64,000 nt of DNA from an uncultured Prevotellaceae bacterium (lineage in GTDB: Bacteria > Bacteroidota > Bacteroidia > Bacteroidales > Bacteroidaceae): NCBI GenBank assembly GCA_900316585.1, contig ONDM01000006.1, forward strand, positions 243,578 through 307,577, written 5' to 3'. The stretch's first letter is position 1. Every line of letters begins with the position of its first letter. This document shows positions 1-7,597 of the stretch, piece after piece. The notes under the pieces were generated by a model. That model was not told where the DNA came from. It did no database searches and was given only the letters and a program-made list of their open reading frames with translations. The position numbers and the translations under genes were made by a program.

Positions 1-939
1 GCAGTTGCTCACTTCGCAGTAGTTTTCGCCAAGCAAGCCACCCAGGTACAGCTCACCACCGCCGGTGCCGTTGAAAGTGACATTCATCTCGCCCTGTACA
101 GAACAATGGCTTACGGTTCCTCCCCAGGCACCCACGGCTAGCGCAGTGACACCGGAGAAAGCACCTATCGAGTTGTTTAGGTTCACCTCAAAACGGGCAT
201 TCTTTACTTGTACATGGGTAATGGAAGCCGTCTGGCCGTCGCCCTGCTTCATGATACCCACCAAGGGAGCCACATAGGTTGAGGTGGTATTCAGGTCTAT
301 CACACAATCTTCTAGAATCAGGTTACAGATTTCTCCGTCTGCCATGGAGCCGAACATTGCTTTCTTCTCGGCAGTAGGCTTAGTGAGCCTTAGGTTACGG
401 ATGGTATGCCCCTGACCGTCCAGCTTTCCTTTGAAAGCGTTACGCCACCATTCGGCTTCCGCCCATTCATAGTGCACTTCATATTCGCCCACTTGCTCCC
501 AGTCGTCCATGCCACTAAGGTCAATGTCACAGTCCAGTACATACCATCCATGAAGGTCATCCCTCATCCTGTTCAATCCCTCTGCATCCACTATATGAGT
601 AGGGGCTATCCATTTGGCATAGAGCGTCATAGGCTTTTCCACCTTCATGGAATCGTTTGCCTGAGCGGAGAAAGCCCCCATCATGCCCACCATTTTACCG
701 AAGAGCCATTCGTCCTGTGCCTGGCCCTCCTGGGAAGTGTACCATCCGCCGAAGCGGTAGCCCTCACGCTGGGGTAGAGGCTTCTTGTCCATTGGAATGG
801 CGCATCCCTGTTTCACGCTGATGCCCTCTATCTTCTGCGTGGTATCATAGTTCAAGTCAAAGTTCACCTCACACTGCTGCGCTTTCATCGGTAAGAAAAA
901 GAGAGCACAGGCTACGGATAGTATCAAATTCCTTTTCAT
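1..939 (-). CDS. Secreted InlB B-repeat / GLUG-motif protein, 5' part only
   Basis: The reading frame starts at an ATG (complement of 937-939) and is still open at the window edge, so 313 codons are visible and the C-terminus is missing. The first ~20 residues form a signal peptide (MKRNLILSVACALFF...). Residues ~24-110 resemble a Listeria-Bacteroides (InlB B) repeat, with the signature EGYRFGGWYT and a closing LYAKW. A beta-helix-like region follows, and the last visible residues carry a GLUG-type motif (GGLLGENYCEVSNC). In Bacteroidales such proteins are exported and often surface-attached; binding partners are usually unknown. No enzymatic domain is visible in the part present. It is divergent from the AraC gene at 1085. 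Confidence 0.8.
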   Translation of the reverse strand, partial: MKRNLILSVACALFFLPMKAQQCEVNFDLNYDTTQKIEGISVKQGCAIPMDKKPLPQREGYRFGGWYTSQEGQAQDEWLFGKMVGMMGAFSAQANDSMKVEKPMTLYAKWIAPTHIVDAEGLNRMRDDLHGWYVLDCDIDLSGMDDWEQVGEYEVHYEWAEAEWWRNAFKGKLDGQGHTIRNLRLTKPTAEKKAMFGSMADGEICNLILEDCVIDLNTTSTYVAPLVGIMKQGDGQTASITHVQVKNARFEVNLNNSIGAFSGVTALAVGAWGGTVSHCSVQGEMNVTFNGTGGGELYLGGLLGENYCEVSNC

Positions 940-1049
940 ATCATTTGTTTGTTATATCTTCCTATTTAATTTTTTGCAAAGTTAGGAAGATTCTGCTCCA
1001 CCATTGTTATTCCAATAACGTCAAAAATATCAAAAAGGTCGGAAAATGC

Positions 1050-1080
1050 TTGTAAATAATCGTTTTTTGCCTTATCTTTA
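1050..1080 (+). promoter_or_regulatory. Bacteroidetes-type promoter of the AraC gene
   Basis: TTG at 1050-1052, a 20-nt spacer, then TATCTTTA at 1073-1080, one mismatch from TAnnTTTG. It lies downstream of the ATG at 1046, which argues against that upstream start. The box ends only 4 nt before the ATG at 1085, so the transcript may be nearly leaderless. Confidence 0.5.
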
Positions 1081-1084
1081 CACC

Positions 1085-1939
1085 ATGATGGAGAACAAAC
1101 GCTACCAGTTGGATGATGGTTTCTGCGTGTGTGAATACAGAGGAAACTGTCAGGAAGCCTTGACAGGCTATGCCCATCTGCCTCACCAGTTACAAAAGAA
1201 TGCGGTTCTAATCTGCCTGCAAGGAGAAATAACCATAGGCATGAACCTGCACGACTGTGGCTTACGAAAGCTCGACATGACTTTCATTCCCGAAAAGACC
1301 ATCATCGAAAGTTTTTCCTGCTCTGCCGATGCACAATGCCTCATCTGCCTCTTCAACAAGGGATATTACGAAGATGACTCCATTGACAACACCCTTATAC
1401 GCCAGCAGTTTCTGATTACGCCCTCGTATCACATACAAGATGATGCTATAGAGGAGATACTGACCCTCTTTCGCCTCATAGAACGGAAGATTGAAGAACC
1501 AGACAACCTGTATAAGAAGAAAGCCGTGAAGGGCTACATCCAGGTGCTAATGAGCCTAGGCTACAACAGCATGAGGCAGAGCTCAGCCCTCAGCAGTCAG
1601 GCTCATGCTAGCCGTTCGCAGGAAGTGTTCCAGCAGTTCCTGCTGTTGGCACACCAGCATTATAGAAAGGAACATAGCATTTCGTTCTATGCCGACAAAA
1701 TCTGCCTGACCCCTAAATACTTCTCCCAGCTAGTGCTGCAGGCCAGCGGACAACTGGCAGGGGAATGGATAAACCGTTACCTGATGCTGGACGCAAAGGC
1801 TTTGCTTTTAGACCAGAAGTACACCATTATGGAGATAAGCGAGAAATTATGCTTTTCCTCCTCGTCGGCCTTTATCGCCTTTTTCAAGAAGCAGACAGGC
1901 ACTACTCCCAAGCAGTATAGGATGAATCCAGACCTCTAG
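1085..1939 (+). CDS. AraC-family transcriptional regulator
   Basis: Predicted cytoplasmic DNA-binding regulator of 284 residues. The N-terminal ~170 residues are a cupin-like effector domain of unknown ligand. The C-terminal ~100 residues form the double helix-turn-helix of the AraC/XylS family (FYADKICLTPKYFSQLV, later SEKLCFSSSSAFIAFFKK and GTTPKQYR). An in-frame ATG at 1046 would add 13 residues, but a promoter-like element (1050-1080) lies downstream of it, so the MM pair at 1085/1088 is preferred. It is divergent from the secreted GLUG protein and may control it, by position only. Confidence 0.85.
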   Translation: MMENKRYQLDDGFCVCEYRGNCQEALTGYAHLPHQLQKNAVLICLQGEITIGMNLHDCGLRKLDMTFIPEKTIIESFSCSADAQCLICLFNKGYYEDDSIDNTLIRQQFLITPSYHIQDDAIEEILTLFRLIERKIEEPDNLYKKKAVKGYIQVLMSLGYNSMRQSSALSSQAHASRSQEVFQQFLLLAHQHYRKEHSISFYADKICLTPKYFSQLVLQASGQLAGEWINRYLMLDAKALLLDQKYTIMEISEKLCFSSSSAFIAFFKKQTGTTPKQYRMNPDL

Positions 1940-1972
1940 AAACGTGTGACACTCATATAGACAGACATAAAA

Positions 1973-2410
1973 ATGAACCGCAGGTTACCCATATTGAAAG
2001 AAGAATTCAGCAAGCTTACGCTGGTGGAAAAGATCATTACGGTAGTGATGCTCCCTATCTTTGCAGTGGTTGCAGGTGCGGAGCTCCTCATTGCTAAGCT
2101 CACAGGCACTACATACAATGAAGTCAACATCGTGGTTTACTATCTGCTGATTCCCCTCTCATGGACCGTCATGATAGACTACCTGATGAAGCTACCCCTT
2201 CTTACTCCCTTGTTCATCTTGGCATGGATTATCTTCCTCTGGAAAGACCCCATGAAATTCCGTGACCGCTGCGACTGGGCATTCGAGAAGTCGGTAGATT
2301 TCCTGTTGTGGTTCAAACGAATCGGATGGAACTATGTGGTCAGCTCCGTCATTATCTGTGTAGTGATACCTATTCTGGTTTACTGTCTTCTGATATATTT
2401 AGTTGTATGA
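1973..2410 (+). CDS. Hypothetical polytopic membrane protein
   Basis: Not recognised as a named family. The 145-residue product has about four hydrophobic segments: roughly residues 20-42, 53-68, 76-90 and 120-145. A charged stretch lies between the third and fourth. It starts 33 nt after the AraC stop and its TGA overlaps the ATG of the next gene (ATGA), so the two are probably translationally coupled and may form a small membrane complex. No catalytic motif is visible. Confidence 0.6.
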   Translation: MNRRLPILKEEFSKLTLVEKIITVVMLPIFAVVAGAELLIAKLTGTTYNEVNIVVYYLLIPLSWTVMIDYLMKLPLLTPLFILAWIIFLWKDPMKFRDRCDWAFEKSVDFLLWFKRIGWNYVVSSVIICVVIPILVYCLLIYLVV

Positions 2411-2793
2411 GTTGGGTATTGTTGATTTTGTCGGTCTTGGCTGTATTCGTCGTTGTAACCATCATGGTCGATAAGAAACAAAAGAAGCCAGGAATCATGC
2501 GGGAAGGCAAGTTGCTGAAAAGTGAGACTGTCTGTAGGGACGGAGAAAAGTTTTATGTGGAGAAAGTTGCTTTCAAGGACTGGCATGTCAGTATTCATTC
2601 CTATTATTTGATTTCCGACAGATTAACTGAAGGACATACCATCGTTGATCAGAGATGGAATTATGATGACTTCTGTAATATCACCATTCGCCTGGAAGAT
2701 TGCACCTACGCTCTCATCCGGCAAGTGGAAGTCGTTGCCCTTGTACGCAGTTTCAGACCTATGCCGATTGATGAATTTGACCGTATTGCATGA
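2407..2793 (+). CDS. Hypothetical single-span membrane protein
   Basis: A 128-residue protein. The start is placed at the ATG overlapping the preceding stop codon (ATGA at 2407-2410), because the frame further upstream lies wholly inside the previous gene. One N-terminal membrane segment (MSWVLLILSVLAVFVVVTIM) is followed by a soluble domain of ~105 residues rich in beta-forming residues. No family recognised. The coupling suggests a joint function with the upstream membrane protein. It converges on the sirtuin gene with only 7 nt between stop codons. Confidence 0.6.
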   Translation: MSWVLLILSVLAVFVVVTIMVDKKQKKPGIMREGKLLKSETVCRDGEKFYVEKVAFKDWHVSIHSYYLISDRLTEGHTIVDQRWNYDDFCNITIRLEDCTYALIRQVEVVALVRSFRPMPIDEFDRIA

Positions 2794-2800
2794 CCATTAA

Positions 2801-3694
2801 TCATGTAAGTTTGGAGCTCATTATTCTGTTGACATCCTCTGTGAATACCATGTAACTCTTGACACCTTGTATAGACAGTTCTGGATAGTCGCGATTGAAG
2901 CGGACGAGAGTAGTGTCTGGGAATTGAGCTGCCATTTGCTCGAAAGGGAAACGGATGATGACGGGCGTGTTGAAACCTACGCCAAACTCTAAAAGCAGTA
3001 ACCGTTTATCGTGAGCCTTGCTGATGAAGTCGCTGTAATGCTGTGCCTGCTCATGCCAATGGGCATCCTCCACGAAGGTGTTGTCACTACGGAGATTCAT
3101 GCTTACGGGTTGACCGTCGGGTGTATGAGGAATCAGTTCCGTAGGTATGCGACAATCGTTTATAGCAGGCAAAGCCCGTTCTACCCACTCCCGATTATAG
3201 TATAATTTCTTGGGGTAACCTGATGCCGGTTGGAAGTAACAGTAATCGCCCTGTGTGGCAAAGATGCGCTGTGTGTCGAAACCTGCCTTTTCGAACTGCC
3301 CGTCAACATTGGTGGTGATGACAAAGTAATCCTTGTCGGAAACCATCTTCAGTAACTCTTTGTAAAGAGGCAACGCCCCTGTACGATAGCGACTGAACCA
3401 GATGTGCTTGGCCCAGTATGCCCAACGCTCTTCTTCTGTCTCAAAGGAATAGAACGACGAAGAATAGAGGTCGGTAAAGCCATAGTGGTCAATCCACTCC
3501 CGGAACTCCCAACGGAAGTCCTTACCAGCATAGTTTAGTCCGGCAGCGGCCGACAGGCCAGAGCCAGCACCAATCAGGATATAGTCAGCACTAGAAATCT
3601 GCTCTTTGAGCCATTTAATACGCTCCAAGTAGCCGCTGGTAGATGTCACGGTCTTTGTCGAGGAAAACATTGAATATAATCGATTTAAGTGCAT
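2801..3694 (-). CDS. Class M sirtuin (SirTM), predicted protein ADP-ribosyltransferase
   Basis: Sir2 fold with a class M signature. The nucleotide-binding loop is GAGSGLSAAAGL (residues ~42-53). The NAD site has TTNVD (N129, D131). The position normally held by the catalytic His is Gln (Q148, FATQGDY), as described for SirTM enzymes, which ADP-ribosylate proteins instead of deacylating them. The gene follows the macrodomain gene in the same operon, the classic pairing, in which the macrodomain removes what SirTM adds. The ATG used here lies 80 nt inside the macrodomain frame. A second ATG (3670) and a TTG (3628) also overlap it, so the start is uncertain. The lipoylation partners known from Gram-positive loci (gcvH-L, lplA2) are not nearby. 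Confidence 0.85.
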   Translation of the reverse strand: MHLNRLYSMFSSTKTVTSTSGYLERIKWLKEQISSADYILIGAGSGLSAAAGLNYAGKDFRWEFREWIDHYGFTDLYSSSFYSFETEEERWAYWAKHIWFSRYRTGALPLYKELLKMVSDKDYFVITTNVDGQFEKAGFDTQRIFATQGDYCYFQPASGYPKKLYYNREWVERALPAINDCRIPTELIPHTPDGQPVSMNLRSDNTFVEDAHWHEQAQHYSDFISKAHDKRLLLLEFGVGFNTPVIIRFPFEQMAAQFPDTTLVRFNRDYPELSIQGVKSYMVFTEDVNRIMSSKLT

Positions 3695-4364
3695 GTCGTG
3701 GATAGGATTTGACGGTCTCGATGGCTATTTCTGCAGCCCGTTCGTTGGGGAAGTGGAATACGCCTGTAGAGATGCAGCAGAAGGCCATGCTCTCCAAGCC
3801 ATTCTTCTCTGCCAAGTCAAGGCAGGAACGGTAGCACTGTGCCAACTGTTCTTCCTGTTCCTTGGTGGGAACTCCATCAGGGATGATAGGGCCAACGGTG
3901 TGGATTACATGCTTGGCAGGCAGGTTGTTCCCTCCGGTGATGAAAGCCTGTCCGGTACTCAGGAGCCGTCCCTGCATGATGTCGTTGCATTCCTTTCGTA
4001 ATTGGATTCCTGCGGCAGAGTGGATACAGTTGTCGATGCAGTTGTGAAGCGGTGCCCAGCAGCCTAACGCCTGTGCATTGGCAGCATTGACTATGGCATC
4101 TACTTTCAGACGGGTAATGTCACCTTGCCAGATTGTCAACCCTTCCTTGCAGATTTCAACCACACCTTTATCTTCACGCTGCATCTGAAGTTCGGCATCT
4201 TGCGCAATCAGAAAATTCCCTGCTATCGGTTTGGGAGTCCAAACATTCATCAGTGCCCGCATCATCCGCTGTCGCTCTCCAAGTGAAGAAGGAATCTGAT
4301 GACTGACATGCTTGTCAGCCATCAGATACTGAATGATATTTTTCAGGTTTTCAATCCTGTTCAT
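3615..4364 (-). CDS. Zinc-type macrodomain protein, predicted ADP-ribosyl hydrolase
   Basis: A 249-residue protein: an N-terminal helical extension (~1-65), then a macrodomain. ADP-ribose-binding motifs visible are GDITRLKVDAIVNAAN (81-96) and CCISTGVFHFPNERAA (~196-211). C102, H107 and C109 in the segment ALGCWAPLHNCIDNC match the zinc-binding insertion of the SirTM-linked macrodomains of Staphylococcus and Streptococcus, where the zinc takes part in removing ADP-ribose from proteins. It starts 3 nt after the stop of the upstream lipoprotein and overlaps the sirtuin frame by up to 80 nt in a different register, so all three genes are probably on one transcript. Predicted cytoplasmic. Confidence 0.88.
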   Translation of the reverse strand: MNRIENLKNIIQYLMADKHVSHQIPSSLGERQRMMRALMNVWTPKPIAGNFLIAQDAELQMQREDKGVVEICKEGLTIWQGDITRLKVDAIVNAANAQALGCWAPLHNCIDNCIHSAAGIQLRKECNDIMQGRLLSTGQAFITGGNNLPAKHVIHTVGPIIPDGVPTKEQEEQLAQCYRSCLDLAEKNGLESMAFCCISTGVFHFPNERAAEIAIETVKSYPRHALKSIIFNVFLDKDRDIYQRLLGAY

Positions 4365-4367
4365 GAC

Positions 4368-5246
4368 TTACTTTTTGTAAAGAGCCTGAGCCAGAGCATC
4401 GGCATCGCCAGGCAGTTCAGGATAGGCAGCTTTCAGTGCTTCTGTGAAAGCAGCAGCATCCTTGTTGGCTGCAAGCAGCTCCTTAACCTTTGTCAGATAG
4501 GCAATCTTGAACTCCACCTGAGCCTTCTCTGCCAGACCGCCATGACCACCGATGAAGTACTTGGCACCAGAAGCGAGGGCTTTCTGTGCCTCTGCCAGTT
4601 CTGCATCCACGGCAGCAGCATTGCCAGCCTGAAGCGGACTGATGTGTGCCTCAGCAGGAGTCCAGTGGGTATAATACACCTGCTTACCGATGATGATAGA
4701 TGCTCCAGGGAAGTCGCTTGCTGCACCGTGCTGGAAATCAAAGTCCACACCGTTCCACTTCTGTGTCTGTCCGAAAGGAACCTCAGCAGCCTTCTGTGTA
4801 GGCAGCTCTACCATTGTGTCGCCAAACTGATCTGCGAAACTCTTCATCATACCACTATAGATAGGACCTTCAATGAAGGCAGACATACCCTCTGGCATTG
4901 TCAGAGGCAGTTTGTCGCTGCCACCCAGGTGATAGTCGGTGATATCTATTTCAATAGGCTTGCCCAGCTTCTCGATGTAGGCAGCAAACTCAGCTGCATT
5001 CACCTTGAAGAGGGGATACTCCATCACGATGAGTGAATCCTGCCCCTCGATGATGTAGCTGGCATCGCCCATCACGTCGTTGGTGTTATATACATGCAGC
5101 TTAAAGCCGTCCAGGTCGTAGGCGGTGAATGCGCCAGTAAGTGAGTCCTCTACTTCAGCAACCTCGTTCTGAGTTGTCTGCTGTGTCTTGTTTCCGCAGC
5201 TTACCATCAAGGCAGCTGCCATCATTGCGAATAATACCTTTTTCAT
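4368..5246 (-). CDS. Lipoprotein with degenerate metallo-beta-lactamase-like fold
   Basis: The start is set at the ATG giving MKKVLFAMMAAALMVSCGNK, a lipoprotein signal with the lipid-modified Cys at residue 17; 292 residues. The order of motifs resembles the metallo-beta-lactamase superfamily. At the usual HxHxDH site, however, the sequence is ITDYHLGGSDKLP, and the distal site is only FIGGHGG, so the canonical metal ligands are mostly absent. It may be a catalytically inactive or differently metallated member, anchored in the envelope. First gene of the macrodomain-sirtuin operon (3 nt spacing); a promoter lies at 5279-5310. Family assignment is tentative. Confidence 0.6.
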   Translation of the reverse strand: MKKVLFAMMAAALMVSCGNKTQQTTQNEVAEVEDSLTGAFTAYDLDGFKLHVYNTNDVMGDASYIIEGQDSLIVMEYPLFKVNAAEFAAYIEKLGKPIEIDITDYHLGGSDKLPLTMPEGMSAFIEGPIYSGMMKSFADQFGDTMVELPTQKAAEVPFGQTQKWNGVDFDFQHGAASDFPGASIIIGKQVYYTHWTPAEAHISPLQAGNAAAVDAELAEAQKALASGAKYFIGGHGGLAEKAQVEFKIAYLTKVKELLAANKDAAAFTEALKAAYPELPGDADALAQALYKK

Positions 5247-5278
5247 TGTTCTTACTATTATTGTTTTTAATAACTGGT

Positions 5279-5310
5279 GCAAAGTTACTAACTTTTGGTA
5301 ACCGTTGCAA
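5279..5310 (-). promoter_or_regulatory. Promoter of the lipoprotein-macrodomain-sirtuin operon
   Basis: On the minus strand: TTG (complement of 5308-5310), a 20-nt spacer, then TAACTTTG (complement of 5280-5287), an exact TAnnTTTG box. It sits about 33 nt upstream of the lipoprotein ATG. Confidence 0.7.
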
Positions 5311-5392
5311 GAAGGCACAGAAAAGTGGCTTACTTACCTTTTTGTTTGAATTGCCAAAAAAACGGACAATCACTTAATATATAAAAAATGTT

Positions 5393-5431
5393 AAAAGGGT
5401 AAAATGCAGTTTAGTTGCAAATTACCCTTTT
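5393..5431 (-). terminator. Terminator of the redox operon
   Basis: A perfect 10-bp inverted repeat (AAAAGGGTAA at 5393-5402, TTACCCTTTT at 5422-5431) with a 19-nt loop. On the minus strand it is followed within a few bases by a run of T. It lies 22 nt beyond the stop codon of the NTF2-like gene. Confidence 0.7.
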
Positions 5432-5453
5432 GGAAAGATTGTGTATATGTCTG

Positions 5454-5888
5454 TTATAAGTTGTAGGTTGATGCCGTGGCATGTGTGAACAGCCATTGAC
5501 CGTCACGTTTTACCAACTGGAACGTGAGTTTCAAGTTCCAGGTATGACGACCACCGCCATAGACAGCTGCTGTAACCCGGCTGTAACCTGTCAGTGTAGC
5601 ATGATTGCCGTTGACTTTGATTTCCATCTGCTCATGTTCCGCAGCATAATAGTTTAGCGTACCATTGGCAATGGCCTTGATGTATTCCTGCTTAGACTGC
5701 TTTGTGCCAGTCATGTGTGTCAGTACGAATTCATCGGCATGGATACGGTTCAGTGTCACCGTGTCCTTAGCCACCATAGCCTCGTACATTTCCCGGTACA
5801 GGGCTTCTATTTCTTTGTCCGTCTTTGCCTGTGTAACTGTAACCATAACTGCTATCCCCAAAAACAGTATTGTAATAAGTCGGTTCAT
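5454..5888 (-). CDS. Exported NTF2-like (DUF4440-type) protein
   Basis: A 144-residue protein with an N-terminal signal peptide (MNRLITILFLGIAVMVTVTQA). The remainder has the pattern of the SnoaL/NTF2-like cone fold: an N-terminal helix pair with EIEALYREMYEAMVAKD, the segment LNRIHADEFVLTHMTG, and a C-terminal sheet ending KRDGQWLFTHATAS. Such domains bind small molecules or act as simple isomerases; no substrate can be inferred. Last gene of the five-gene redox operon, with its ATG overlapping the SDR stop by 1 nt (TAATG). Confidence 0.75.
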   Translation of the reverse strand: MNRLITILFLGIAVMVTVTQAKTDKEIEALYREMYEAMVAKDTVTLNRIHADEFVLTHMTGTKQSKQEYIKAIANGTLNYYAAEHEQMEIKVNGNHATLTGYSRVTAAVYGGGRHTWNLKLTFQLVKRDGQWLFTHATASTYNL

Positions 5889-6721
5889 TAGTGTGTAGCC
5901 TTGAGATATTGCAGGTCACCATACCAGTAGGAGGCAGTACATCCACCGTCAATCAGCAAGTCGGCGCCACTGATGAAACGACCGCGAGAGGACATCAGGA
6001 ACTCAGCCAGGTCACCCACCTCGTCGGGTGTTCCGGCACGACGTGCCGGCATGCCTTCAATCATCCTCAGGTAGCCGTCCTTGCGAGGACCATGCAGCTC
6101 ATCGTTGGCCAATGGCGTGATGATGATGCCTGGTGAGATGCTGTTTATGGTAGCACCACGTCGTCCCCAACGGGTTGCCTCAAACATCACCCGGAGCAAA
6201 TTGCAGCGCTTGGAATACTGATAGGCTTTCAACGTGTCATTGATTTCCTTCAGGAATGGTAAATCCAGCAGTTCATCCACGGGAGTAGTGGCTAGAGCAT
6301 CGTTCTGTTCCTGTGGCAAGGCAGGCAGACGGTGACCACTCTGTGATGAGATAATCACACCAGAGCCGCCTTCGGCTATCACCTTGCCAAATTCCTCCAG
6401 CAGTACACTTGTGCCGTAGAGGTCTACCTGGAGAATCTCCTCTACAGGAGCCTGTGAGGGCGATACACCAGCGGCATTCACCACGTTCGTCACCTCGCCC
6501 TTGCTAGTGGCATACTCCACCAGCTTCAGGATGTCTTCCTTTGAGCCGAGGTTGCACTTGATGGTGGAACACTCAAAGCCCGCATCTTCCAGCGTCTTTG
6601 CAGCTTGCTGCGCATTCTCTAGGGAGTAGTCGGCCAGCACGATGTGCTTACCTGCCGACACCCGGCGGATGATGGCCTGTCCAATGCTGCCAGCACCCAC
6701 TAATACCGATACTTTCTTCAT
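5888..6721 (-). CDS. Short-chain dehydrogenase/reductase (SDR)
   Basis: A 277-residue NAD(P)-dependent oxidoreductase with a Rossmann fold. The nucleotide-binding loop is VGAGSIGQAI (8-17), a variant of TGxxxGxG. NAAG at 82-85 stabilises the central sheet. The active site shows a serine cluster (SSQS, 125-128) and YQYSK (Y167, K171). The C-terminal part contains the usual SPGIIITPL and FISGADLLIDGG. There is no signal peptide, so it is cytoplasmic, unlike its neighbours in the operon. It begins 21 nt after the aldo/keto reductase stop. Substrate unknown. Confidence 0.88.
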   Translation of the reverse strand: MKKVSVLVGAGSIGQAIIRRVSAGKHIVLADYSLENAQQAAKTLEDAGFECSTIKCNLGSKEDILKLVEYATSKGEVTNVVNAAGVSPSQAPVEEILQVDLYGTSVLLEEFGKVIAEGGSGVIISSQSGHRLPALPQEQNDALATTPVDELLDLPFLKEINDTLKAYQYSKRCNLLRVMFEATRWGRRGATINSISPGIIITPLANDELHGPRKDGYLRMIEGMPARRAGTPDEVGDLAEFLMSSRGRFISGADLLIDGGCTASYWYGDLQYLKATH

Positions 6722-6742
6722 AGTCTTATCCGTAAGATGGTC

Positions 6743-7588
6743 TTATCCGTAAGTTTGAATGAGATACTTTACAAACTGAGGGTCACCGAAATTTCTGGTG
6801 CCAGCGTCGTGCTGGTTCATCTTGGCTATCTGAGCCATTTCTTCATCGGTCAAGGTGAAGTCGAAGATGTCTATATTCTGCATCATACGCTCCTTGTGGC
6901 TTGACTTAGGAATAGCCACGATGCCACGTTGGTTAAACCAGCGGAGGGCTACCTGAGCAGCTGTCTTGTTGTACTTGGCACCGATAGCAGTCAGCAGTTC
7001 ACTCTTTATGATACCAGTCGTGCCTTGTCCTCCCAGTGGATACCAAGCCATCATCTTGGTGCCAAATTCTTCGAGAATCGGCTCGATGCCTGTCTGCTGA
7101 GAAAGTACATTGCACTCCAACTGGTTTACCATCGGCTTTACCTCCACATAGTGGGCGAAGTCGAAGAAACGGCCTGCCTGGAAGTTGCTCACACCGATGG
7201 CACGCACCTTACCGGCACGATACGCTTTCTCCATGGCACGCCAAGTACCGAACACGTCACCGTAGGCCTGATGGATAAGCAGCAGGTCGATGTACTCCGT
7301 CTGCAATTTGCGCAGGCTCTCGTCGATACTCTTGGCTGCCTTTTCCTCACCAGCATTGGAAATCCACACCTTCGTCACCAGGAACAGATCCTCACGCTTG
7401 ATGCCACTCTTGCGCCAGGCATTGCCCACACCTTCCTCGTTCTGGTAGGCCTGTGCCGTGTCTATCAGCCTGTAGCCCACACTCAGCGCATCGCTCACGC
7501 AACGTTCACACTCGTCAGGGCTAACCAAGAACACGCCGTAGCCCAATTTCGGCATCTGAACACCGTTATATAGTTTAATGTACTCCAT
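6743..7588 (-). CDS. Aldo/keto reductase
   Basis: A 281-residue NADPH-dependent carbonyl reductase of the AKR family (2,5-diketo-gluconate reductase type). The TIM-barrel hallmarks are present: YRLIDTAQAYQNEEGVG with D43 and Y48, K73 in LVTKVW, H106 in LLIHQAYGD, and the cofactor site IAIPKSSHKERMMQNIDIF near the C-terminus. No signal peptide. It lies 9 nt after the flavodoxin gene in the redox operon. Substrate unknown. Confidence 0.92.
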   Translation of the reverse strand: MEYIKLYNGVQMPKLGYGVFLVSPDECERCVSDALSVGYRLIDTAQAYQNEEGVGNAWRKSGIKREDLFLVTKVWISNAGEEKAAKSIDESLRKLQTEYIDLLLIHQAYGDVFGTWRAMEKAYRAGKVRAIGVSNFQAGRFFDFAHYVEVKPMVNQLECNVLSQQTGIEPILEEFGTKMMAWYPLGGQGTTGIIKSELLTAIGAKYNKTAAQVALRWFNQRGIVAIPKSSHKERMMQNIDIFDFTLTDEEMAQIAKMNQHDAGTRNFGDPQFVKYLIQTYG

Positions 7589-7597
7589 ACTGTTTTT

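Noticed and set aside
3615..3694. Programmed frameshift fusing macrodomain and sirtuin
   Set aside because: A +1 shift would be needed and no slippery codon or stimulatory hairpin is evident; kept only as a question about the start codon.
4299..5036. 245-codon plus-strand frame
   Set aside because: It lies opposite the lipoprotein and macrodomain genes, which have clear motifs.
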